From: Pedosphaera parvula Ellin514
GTDB lineage: Bacteria; Verrucomicrobiota; Verrucomicrobiia; Limisphaerales; Pedosphaeraceae
Assembly: GCF_000172555.1 (NCBI RefSeq)
Contig: NZ_ABOX02000002.1
Location: forward strand, 186,001-250,000
Direction: 5' to 3'
Length of the DNA: 64,000 nt
Below are positions 1-6,833 of the stretch, one piece after another. The first letter of the stretch is position 1; the number at the start of each line of letters is the position of its first letter. The notes under the pieces were generated by a model that ran no database searches, had not been told where the DNA came from, and saw only the letters and a list, made by a program, of their open reading frames with translations. The position numbers and the translations under genes were made by a program.

Positions 1-1
1 G

Positions 2-328
2 CATGGTGTGATGCGCGCCAACCGCTCGTTCGATGAGAATATTTTTGGAACGAGCAAACGTTTGGAGGGTGTCTCGGTTGATGAATGTTACCTGCAAGCG
101 GGCAGCCTGGTCCTGATTCGACCAAAAGCCCGCGCTGATGCGATCGATATGATGCTTGCCGGTAAAACCGCAGTGATCGAAGCGGTCGAACAGGATGCCG
201 AAGGTAATATCCATCTGGCTTTGGTGTTGCGGGATGATCCGGGAAAAGATTTGGGGCTGATGCGCCAGCCTGGTCACCGCTTCTTCTACCGATTGGACGA
301 AATTCAACCGCTACAGGAGGCCAAATGA
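2..328 (+). CDS. Hydrogenase-operon hypothetical protein (5' end uncertain, possibly partial)
   Basis: The frame is open from the left edge, so this may be the C-terminal part of a longer protein. If complete, it starts at GTG 8 or ATG 11. About 106 residues are visible, soluble and mostly beta-rich, with acidic patches such as DDPGKDLG and a conserved-looking GHRFFYRLDEIQPL end. From memory, similar sequences lie just before the maturation protease in actinobacterial group 1h hydrogenase operons, but I cannot name a function. Its stop codon overlaps the start of the protease gene (ATGA), so the two are translationally coupled. The link to hydrogenase maturation is inferred from position. Confidence 0.7.
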   Translation, partial: HGVMRANRSFDENIFGTSKRLEGVSVDECYLQAGSLVLIRPKARADAIDMMLAGKTAVIEAVEQDAEGNIHLALVLRDDPGKDLGLMRQPGHRFFYRLDEIQPLQEAK

Positions 329-837
329 GCAAACGAATCCTGATTGCAGGGGTTGGTAATATCTTTTTTGGCGACGACGCTTTCGGTGTTGAAACCGCAC
401 GCCAGTTGATGCAATGCCCCCTGCCCGAAAGCGTCCGCGTTATTGATTTTGGAATTCGCAGCCATGATTTGGCCTACACCATCACGGATGGCTACGACAT
501 CGTCATTCTGGTCGATGCGACCGCCCGCGGAGCCGAACCAGGCACGGTTTATTTGATCGAAGCTGATGTGAACGATTTGAGAGAGCCCGATCATGAAATG
601 GCGAATGCCCACAGTTTGAACCCCGCTGGAGTGCTGCAAATGGTCAGCTCACTCGGTGGCTGGTCAGGGCGGTTGTATATCGTCGGCTGCGAGCCGGCCG
701 TTTTGGAAACGGAGGATGGTGAAATCGGCCTGAGCACGAGGGTTCAGGCGGCTGTTCCAAAAGCGATTGAAATGATTCGGTTACTGCTTGGCGACCTGGC
801 ACGTGAAGAAAAGGAACCCGGCCTCGTAGAGGCCTAG
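325..837 (+). CDS. [NiFe] hydrogenase maturation endopeptidase (HyaD/HupD/HycI family)
   Basis: This 170-residue protein has the family's N-terminal signature, IAGVGNIFFGDDAFGVE, with the G-N and D-D-x-x-G positions that mark hydrogenase maturation proteases. The conserved acidic residue in the middle (LVDATARG) fits the second metal-binding region. The family removes a C-terminal peptide from the large subunit once nickel is inserted. The large subunit encoded at 2240 carries such an extension after its last metal-ligand motif, so it is the likely substrate. Length is normal for the family (about 150-180). ATG 325 overlaps the previous stop codon. It acts in the cytoplasm. Confidence 0.92.
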   Translation: MSKRILIAGVGNIFFGDDAFGVETARQLMQCPLPESVRVIDFGIRSHDLAYTITDGYDIVILVDATARGAEPGTVYLIEADVNDLREPDHEMANAHSLNPAGVLQMVSSLGGWSGRLYIVGCEPAVLETEDGEIGLSTRVQAAVPKAIEMIRLLLGDLAREEKEPGLVEA

Positions 838-853
838 ATGAGGAATTAATCAT

Positions 854-964
854 ATGAGTAACAAAAAACAAGTTGTCCTGACACTCTCGTTACTGGCAAT
901 GGCCGCTGCTTTCGTCGCCAACCTGCCGGAGCTTCGTCGCTACATCAAAATTCGCGGAATGTAA
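854..964 (+). CDS. 36-residue single-span membrane peptide of the hydrogenase operon
   Basis: This small gene encodes MSNKKQVVLTLS followed by a hydrophobic stretch (residues 7-23) and a basic tail ending RRYIKIRGM. ATG 854 has a purine-rich AGGA about 9 nt upstream. It sits between the maturation protease and the small-subunit gene, on the same strand and with short gaps. From family knowledge, very short proteins with one hydrophobic segment and an RRY-basic end (I believe annotated DUF6893) occur beside group 1h hydrogenases in actinobacteria; I could not check this. A role in anchoring the soluble enzyme near the membrane is inference only. Confidence 0.7.
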   Translation: MSNKKQVVLTLSLLAMAAAFVANLPELRRYIKIRGM

Positions 965-1059
965 ACAAGGGGAAACGAAAGATTCCAGGAATTGATTGCC
1001 AGTGCCGGCAAGATGGCTGCCCCGCTGCAAAAGGATTTAAAGAAAGGAAAACGAATTTT

Positions 1060-2133
1060 ATGAAAACCTCGGAAGTCCTGGCCAATCGGCTGCCGGACGT
1101 TAAAGAAATCCACATTGTTTGGATGACTAGTGGTCTGAGTTGTGATGGAGACTCCATTTCCACCACTGCCGCCACACTGCCCAGCATTGAGGATGTTGTC
1201 ATGGGAAACATTCCGGGACTGCCGAAGGTGCATCTGCACAATCCGGTTCTGGCCTATGAAGTGGGCGGTGATTTTATGAAGTACTGGCACATGGCGGCCC
1301 AGGGAAAACTGGATCCCTTCGTGCTGGTGCTCGAGGGTTCGGTTCCTAATGAGAGTATTAAAGCGGAAGGCTACTGGGCCGCCATGGGCACTGATCCCCA
1401 TACGGGTCAGCCCATCACGACCAACGAATGGATAGATCGATTGGCGCCCAAGGCTCTCGCCATTGTTTGCGCGGGCACGTGTGCCACCTATGGCGGTATT
1501 CATGCCATGGAAGGCAATCCCACCGGTGCGATGGGGCTGGCTGATTATCTCGGTTGGAACTGGCGCTCAAAGGCTGGATTGCCCATCGTGAATGTGCCCG
1601 GCTGCCCGGTTCAACCTGACAACATGATGGAGACGTTGCTCTATCTTCTTTATCAGGTCGCGGGCCTCGCACCGATGATTCCGCTGGATGAACAGTTAAG
1701 GCCCACCTGGCTTTTCGGTAAAACCGTTCACGAAGGCTGCGATCGCGGCAGTTACTATGAGCAGGCTGACTTTGCGCACGAATACGGCTCGCCCAAGTGC
1801 CTGGTCAAGGTCGGTTGCTGGGGACCGGTGGTGAATTGCAATGTGACCAAGCGGGGTTGGATGGACGGTATCGGTGGCTGCCCAAATGTCGGCGGTATTT
1901 GTATCGGCTGCACCATGCCCGGCTTCCCGGATAAGTTCATGCCTTTTATGGATGCGCCACCAGGAGCATCACTTTCAACCTCGGTTGTTGGAATGTGGGG
2001 CGGCGTAGTGCGAAAATTGCGCGCCATCACCAACCGCACGGTGAATAAGGAACCGAAATGGCACCATCGAGGACCCGAACTTACGACAGGTTACAGGCCC
2101 AAATATTATGGCAATGGCCATGGCCGGGGATAA
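1060..2133 (+). CDS. hhyS: [NiFe] hydrogenase small subunit, group 1h (Hhy type)
   Basis: This 357-residue subunit carries the iron-sulfur relay that takes electrons from the active site. No Tat signal peptide is present, which fits the cytosolic-facing group 1h enzymes rather than classical uptake hydrogenases. The proximal-cluster motif reads GLSCDGDS: the second cysteine of the usual CxxC is replaced by aspartate (Cys28, Asp31). A [4Fe-4S] cluster with three Cys and one Asp is known from the structure of the Ralstonia eutropha actinobacterial-type hydrogenase. Further cysteines lie in VCAGTCATYGG, NVPGCPV, HEGCDRG and the CPNVGGICIGCTMPGF region. ATG 1060 follows an AAAGGAAAA ribosome binding site. 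The gene pairs with the large subunit 106 nt downstream. Confidence 0.95.
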   Translation: MKTSEVLANRLPDVKEIHIVWMTSGLSCDGDSISTTAATLPSIEDVVMGNIPGLPKVHLHNPVLAYEVGGDFMKYWHMAAQGKLDPFVLVLEGSVPNESIKAEGYWAAMGTDPHTGQPITTNEWIDRLAPKALAIVCAGTCATYGGIHAMEGNPTGAMGLADYLGWNWRSKAGLPIVNVPGCPVQPDNMMETLLYLLYQVAGLAPMIPLDEQLRPTWLFGKTVHEGCDRGSYYEQADFAHEYGSPKCLVKVGCWGPVVNCNVTKRGWMDGIGGCPNVGGICIGCTMPGFPDKFMPFMDAPPGASLSTSVVGMWGGVVRKLRAITNRTVNKEPKWHHRGPELTTGYRPKYYGNGHGRG

Positions 2134-2239
2134 CAGCAATTTAATCCCTGAATCTGGAAATTGCGGCAGCGCCGCCAATCAAGGATGCGGCAGGAAATCA
2201 AAACTGAGGATTTAACAATCAAAATAGAGGAGAGCTTTT

Positions 2240-4054
2240 ATGGCCGAAGCAATTGCAACTCAACCGAGACAGACGACACCCGGTAAACGTGGTGAAATCG
2301 TCGAAATGTCCTGGGACCCAATTACCCGTATTGTTGGCAGTCTGGGCATTTTTACCAAGATCGACTTCGAAAATAAAAAGGTTGTCGAGTGCCATGCCAC
2401 CTCATCCATCTTTCGCGGTTACAGCATTTTCATGCAAAACAAGGACCCGCGCGACACGCACTTTATTACCAGTCGTATCTGCGGCATCTGTGGTGACAAT
2501 CATGCCACTTGCTCGGTTTATGCGCAGAACATGGCTTACGGCATCAAGCCACCGCCACTGGCTGAGTGGATCATCAATCTGGGTGAAGCCGCCGAATACA
2601 TGTTCGATCATTGTATTTATCAAGACAACCTTGTGGGTGTGGATTTCTGCGAAATGATGGTGCGGGAGACCAACCCTGGTGTCTGGGAAAAAGCCAAGGT
2701 GACTGCTGCGCCGCACGCCAAGGATCATGGATATCGGACCATCGGCGAAATCATGACCGCCCTTAATCCGTTTGAGGGTGAATTCTACCGCAAAACTTTG
2801 CAGATGAGCCGCGTGACTCGCGAAATGTTCTGTCTCATGGAAGGCCGTCACGTACATCCTTCAACCCTTTATCCGGGCGGGGTTGGCACAGTCCCCTCGA
2901 TCCAGACCTTTACGGATTACCTGACGCGGTTGATGAATTATGTCGAGTTTATGAAGGCTGTTGTACCACTGCACGACGACCTGTTTGATTTCTTTTACGA
3001 AGCACTGCCGGGTTACGAGAAGGTCGGCCAACGGCGTGTGCTGCTCGGTTGCTGGGGTTCCTTCCAGGACCCTGATGTGTGTGATTACAATTACAAAACC
3101 ATGGACGAATGGGGCAGGGCGATGTTTGTCACACCCGGCATCATCGTCGATGGCGAACTTGTCACGACCAACTTGATCGACATCAACCTCGGCATTCGCA
3201 TTCTGTTGGGTTCCTCCTACTACGAAGACTGGCAGGATAATGGGAAAACTTTTGTTAAACAGGACCCGTTGGGCAATCCGGTGGACAAACGACATCCCTG
3301 GAATCAGACCACCACGCCAAGACCGCAGAAGCGTGACTTCGACGATAAGTATACCTGGGTAATGTCGCCGCGTTGGTTTGATAAGCGCTCGGGCGATCAT
3401 CTTGCATTGGACACCGGTGGTGGCCCCATCGCCAGGCTTTGGACAACCGCACTCGCCAATCTCGTGGACATCGGCTACATCAAAGCCACCGGCAACAGTG
3501 TCAAAATTCGCCTGCCTAAGACGGGGTTGAAGCCCGAAGTCGAGTTGGAGTGGAAGGTTCCAAAGTGGAGCAACGCCATCGAGCGCGACCGTGCCCGGTC
3601 TTATTTCCAAGCCTATGCAGCGGCTGTTGCCCTCTACTGCGTAGAACAGGCCATGAAGGAAGTGCTCGCCGGCCGGACGCAAACATTCACGCCCTTCAAA
3701 GTGCCGGAGGAGGCCATTAGTTGTGGTTTCCACGAAGCAGTGCGCGGAGTGCTTTCACACCATATGGTCATCAAAAATCGCAAGGTGGCAAACTATCATC
3801 CTTACCCGCCCACCCCATGGAATGCCAGTCCGCGTGACAGTTACGGCACGCCCGGGCCTTATGAAGATGCCGTCCAGAACACGCCAATCTTCGAGGAGAA
3901 CGGCCCCGATAAGTTCAAGGGCATCGATATTATGCGGACGGTCCGCAGTTTCGATCCCTGCCTGCCATGCGGCGTCCATATGTATCTCGGCAAGGGCAAG
4001 CTTCTTAAACAACTTCATACTCCCACGGCTTTCGCTCCGCTCGCTAAAAAATAA
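2240..4054 (+). CDS. hhyL: [NiFe] hydrogenase large subunit, group 1h (Hhy type)
   Basis: This 604-residue catalytic subunit holds the Ni-Fe(CN)2CO centre. The N-terminal nickel-binding motif is RICGICGDNHATCS (Cys81, Cys84) and the C-terminal one is DPCLPCGVH (Cys574, Cys577). Both fit group 1h signatures as I know them. After His580 there are 24 further residues, the usual place for cleavage by the maturation protease encoded at 325. AGAGGAGAG lies just upstream of ATG 2240. Members of this group oxidise H2 at very low, even atmospheric, concentrations and feed the respiratory chain; that activity is inferred from the group. The neighbouring hyp genes supply the cofactor. Confidence 0.96.
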   Translation: MAEAIATQPRQTTPGKRGEIVEMSWDPITRIVGSLGIFTKIDFENKKVVECHATSSIFRGYSIFMQNKDPRDTHFITSRICGICGDNHATCSVYAQNMAYGIKPPPLAEWIINLGEAAEYMFDHCIYQDNLVGVDFCEMMVRETNPGVWEKAKVTAAPHAKDHGYRTIGEIMTALNPFEGEFYRKTLQMSRVTREMFCLMEGRHVHPSTLYPGGVGTVPSIQTFTDYLTRLMNYVEFMKAVVPLHDDLFDFFYEALPGYEKVGQRRVLLGCWGSFQDPDVCDYNYKTMDEWGRAMFVTPGIIVDGELVTTNLIDINLGIRILLGSSYYEDWQDNGKTFVKQDPLGNPVDKRHPWNQTTTPRPQKRDFDDKYTWVMSPRWFDKRSGDHLALDTGGGPIARLWTTALANLVDIGYIKATGNSVKIRLPKTGLKPEVELEWKVPKWSNAIERDRARSYFQAYAAAVALYCVEQAMKEVLAGRTQTFTPFKVPEEAISCGFHEAVRGVLSHHMVIKNRKVANYHPYPPTPWNASPRDSYGTPGPYEDAVQNTPIFEENGPDKFKGIDIMRTVRSFDPCLPCGVHMYLGKGKLLKQLHTPTAFAPLAKK

Positions 4055-4071
4055 CCCGCCACTTACCGAAT

Positions 4072-4767
4072 ATGATACCTACAATCGAAGCCTCACCCGA
4101 AGAAACTTACGACATCGAACTGGAACAAACTCTGCTCCAAGCCAACGCCAAACTGGCCAGGGAAAACCGCGCACAGTTGGACCACTATGGCATAACTGCC
4201 ATTGACTTCATGGGCGCCATTGGCTCCGGTAAAACGACGCTGATTGCCCGCATGGCCGGGAAATTGAAGGACCGGTTAAATCTGGCTGTATTCAATGGTG
4301 ACGCCACCACAGTCGACGACGTCAACCTCATCGCCATACAGGGCGTGCCGACCGTTCAACTCGCCACCATCAATGGGTGCCATCTGGACGCAAATCTGGT
4401 GGGCAAGGCGTTTCTCAAAATCGACCTCAAAAAGGTGGACCTGATCTTCATTGAAAATATTGGCAATCTCATTTGTCCTGCCGAGTTCCCGCTGGGATCC
4501 CGGAGTCGCGTCGTCGTTGTGAGCGTGACGGAAGGCCCGTATATGGTGAAGAAACATCCACACATGTTTCTGGGGGCGGACATCGTGGTAATCAATAAAA
4601 TCGACCTGGCGGACGCGATGGGTGTCAAGGTGGAGAGCCTTGTCCATGATGTTCACACGCTGAAGCCTGATATCAAGGTGATTCCCACCAGTTGCAAGAC
4701 CGGCGTCGGATTGGACGAGGTCGCTGCTGCGCTGCTGGCGGGCAAAGAACTGCACGCCGATGCATGA
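4072..4767 (+). CDS. hypB: Hydrogenase nickel incorporation GTPase HypB
   Basis: This 231-residue GTPase drives nickel delivery to the large subunit together with HypA. The P-loop is GAIGSGKTT, the metal-binding NGCHLDA motif of the G domain is present, and NKIDLAD is the guanine-recognition motif. The N-terminal CxxCGC site and the His-rich stretch of some HypB proteins are absent, so nickel storage is unlikely. The gene starts 17 nt after the large subunit and overlaps hypA by 8 nt, which indicates coupled translation. It acts in the cytoplasm. Confidence 0.95.
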   Translation: MIPTIEASPEETYDIELEQTLLQANAKLARENRAQLDHYGITAIDFMGAIGSGKTTLIARMAGKLKDRLNLAVFNGDATTVDDVNLIAIQGVPTVQLATINGCHLDANLVGKAFLKIDLKKVDLIFIENIGNLICPAEFPLGSRSRVVVVSVTEGPYMVKKHPHMFLGADIVVINKIDLADAMGVKVESLVHDVHTLKPDIKVIPTSCKTGVGLDEVAAALLAGKELHADA

Positions 4768-5131
4768 GCTTTCGATCGTCTCCGGGATAGTCGAGAGCGT
4801 TTTGGACTTTGTGGAGGCGCGTGAAATCAAAAAGGTTCTCGGCGTGAGGTTGGCGGTGGGCGAATTAACTCACCTGGAGATTGAGCAGTTACAGTTTTGC
4901 TACACGGCCTTGGTTGAGCAAACAGCCGTTCAAGGCTCAACCCTGGAAGTCGATGTGGTGCCTGCAAGAGTGAGTTGTCCGCACTGTTTGTACGAAGGGT
5001 TGCCGAAATATTGGGAAGATGCCTTGTCCATGGCGCCGGTTCCAACCCTGCAATGCCCTCAATGCGGGAAGGCAACAGAGGCAACTCAAGGACATGAATG
5101 CGCAATCAAAACCATAAAGTATGTCACTTAA
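4760..5131 (+). CDS. hypA: Hydrogenase nickel metallochaperone HypA
   Basis: This 123-residue protein begins MHELSIV, and the His2/Glu3 pair is the nickel-binding site of the family. A structural zinc site is formed by two CxxC pairs, CPHC and CPQC, in the C-terminal half. Length is typical (110-120). The start overlaps the end of hypB, and its own stop overlaps the start of the NifU/Rieske-like gene, giving a chain of coupled genes. HypA hands nickel to the large-subunit precursor with HypB. Confidence 0.95.
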   Translation: MHELSIVSGIVESVLDFVEAREIKKVLGVRLAVGELTHLEIEQLQFCYTALVEQTAVQGSTLEVDVVPARVSCPHCLYEGLPKYWEDALSMAPVPTLQCPQCGKATEATQGHECAIKTIKYVT

Positions 5132-6038
5132 TCCAGCTACGCACGATCACACGAATCCAGTCAGCCAGACTATCCCTCCTAAATCGAACGGCGCGGTGCG
5201 GCCAATCGATGAACTGAATGAGCAGGGCAGGCGCGTTCAGGAATTGGTTGACCAGGTCGACGCCGTGGCCGACCCGGCGACACGCGCACTGCTGCAGGAT
5301 TGTTTGCAGTCAGTGCTGGCGCTCCACGGTCAGGGCCTGGCGCAGGTGCTGCAGGTTGTGCAGGACTCCGGCTACGAGGGACAAAAGGTTTTCGACCGGC
5401 TGATACACGACAGCGTGGTTCGCCGGTTGCTGCTTATTCATGGGCTGCACCCGGTGAATCTTGAGGCCCGTCTGCTTGAGGCTTTGGACAAGGTCCGTCC
5501 TTACATGGAAAGTCACGGTGGTAATGTTGAGCTGATCAGCCTCGTAAACGACAAGGCTTGTTTGCGTTTGCAAGGCACGTGTAAAAGCTGTCCTTCCTCA
5601 GCCATAACTTTGGAGTTGGCGGTGAGACATGCCATCGAAGAAGCCTGTCCCGATCTGATAGGCTTCGAGGTGGAGGGAGCGGTCGAGCCAACCACACTGG
5701 ACCAAACGTCCTCCGATGCAAAGTTTCAACCGGCATCGTGGACTTTACTTGAAGACCTTGCTCAGCTTAACAATGACAACCTGCGGGTGATCGAGACTAA
5801 GGGCATTTCGCTCCTTATTTGCAAGGTGAACGAAAATCTTTACGCCTATCGCAATCTTTGTCCTGCGTGCGGTCTGGCTTTCAAATCCGATGGACTTGAG
5901 GAAGGCCAGCTTAAATGTCCGATCGGTCATCGTTATGATGCACAACGCGCAGGTGCTGGCGTTCACAACCTGGATCTCCATCTCGACCCATTCCCGCTGC
6001 TGGTGGAAAATGGCCGGGTCAAAGTCTCCTTGAGGTGA
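5121..6038 (+). CDS. NifU-like and Rieske-like fusion protein of the hydrogenase operon
   Basis: This 305-residue protein has a helical N-terminal region (about residues 25-110), then a NifU C-terminal-type domain with the cluster-binding motif GTCKSCPSSA (about 152-161), and then a Rieske-type fold (about 205-300). The Rieske ligand set is unusual: CPAC then CPIGH, so the expected C-x-H of the first loop reads C-x2-C. Such fusions accompany group 1h hydrogenases in known operons and are thought to carry electrons or assemble clusters. Whether the C-terminal domain binds [2Fe-2S] or another metal is unclear. ATG 5121 overlaps the hypA stop. Confidence 0.85.
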   Translation: MSLNPATHDHTNPVSQTIPPKSNGAVRPIDELNEQGRRVQELVDQVDAVADPATRALLQDCLQSVLALHGQGLAQVLQVVQDSGYEGQKVFDRLIHDSVVRRLLLIHGLHPVNLEARLLEALDKVRPYMESHGGNVELISLVNDKACLRLQGTCKSCPSSAITLELAVRHAIEEACPDLIGFEVEGAVEPTTLDQTSSDAKFQPASWTLLEDLAQLNNDNLRVIETKGISLLICKVNENLYAYRNLCPACGLAFKSDGLEEGQLKCPIGHRYDAQRAGAGVHNLDLHLDPFPLLVENGRVKVSLR

Positions 6039-6041
6039 ACC

Positions 6042-6833
6042 ATGATGACTCTGCTCTCCTTCCTTTTCCTGGGATTCTTCCTTGGCATGCGTCATGCCAT
6101 GGATGCAGACCACGTTGTTGCTGTCACCACAATCGTGAGCCGGGAGCGCACTATCCGCAATGCGGCGATGATTGGCATTGTGTGGGGGATCGGCCATACA
6201 CTCACGTTATTATTGGCGGGGGGAATGATCATTTTCCTGGGCGTGGTTGTTCCCACCCGGCTTGGTTTGTCTTTGGAGTTTTCCGTGGCATTAATGCTGA
6301 TTCTGCTCGGCTTTTTGAACTTTAAAAATTTCGCGGCGTCGCTCACGCGATCCACCGGGATGGATGGCATGCGCCCCAATGAGTTTAAGCCTGGTGATGT
6401 CGCTCAGCATGAGGGTTTTGCTTGTGATCATTTGCGCGAAGCCGAATTGCAAGCATGCGAAAATAGGGTTTCCGGGTGGCGTTTCCTCGGGTTGGAATTA
6501 AAATGGGGGCATCTGAGTTCCTACCAAACATTGCGTCCGCTCATTATTGGCATCGTTCACGGTTTGGCGGGCTCGGCGGCTGTAGCACTGCTGGTCTTGC
6601 CACTGATCCAAAAGCCGTTTTGGGCCATTGCTTATCTCATGATCTTTGGCGGTGGGACGATTGGCGGCATGATGCTCATCACTGCCGCCATGGCGTTGCC
6701 CTTCAGCCGCACGGCGCGACGTTCGCCTGCTTTCCATCGCAACCTCGGCCTTGCGACGGGCTTCCTCAGCATTGGGTTCGGTCTCTTTCTCGTTTATCAA
6801 ATCGGCTTTGTGGAAGGCCTTTTCACCAAATGA
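6042..6833 (+). CDS. High-affinity nickel/cobalt permease (NiCoT family)
   Basis: This 263-residue integral membrane protein has several strongly hydrophobic segments and the NiCoT signature RHAMDADHV in its first transmembrane helix, with a GIGHTLT second motif. The family imports Ni(II) or Co(II). Its place between hydrogenase maturation genes points to nickel supply for the active site. A soluble loop of about 70 residues (near 105-170) contains His, Cys and Glu residues. The start lies 3 nt after the previous gene, and the stop overlaps hypF by ATGA. ATG 6045 is an alternative start. Confidence 0.9.
   Translation: MMTLLSFLFLGFFLGMRHAMDADHVVAVTTIVSRERTIRNAAMIGIVWGIGHTLTLLLAGGMIIFLGVVVPTRLGLSLEFSVALMLILLGFLNFKNFAASLTRSTGMDGMRPNEFKPGDVAQHEGFACDHLREAELQACENRVSGWRFLGLELKWGHLSSYQTLRPLIIGIVHGLAGSAAVALLVLPLIQKPFWAIAYLMIFGGGTIGGMMLITAAMALPFSRTARRSPAFHRNLGLATGFLSIGFGLFLVYQIGFVEGLFTK

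Noticed and set aside
6476-6829. In-frame N-terminal extension of hypF
   Set aside because: It lies entirely inside the nickel permease gene, has no family features, and the acylphosphatase domain starts properly after ATG 6830.
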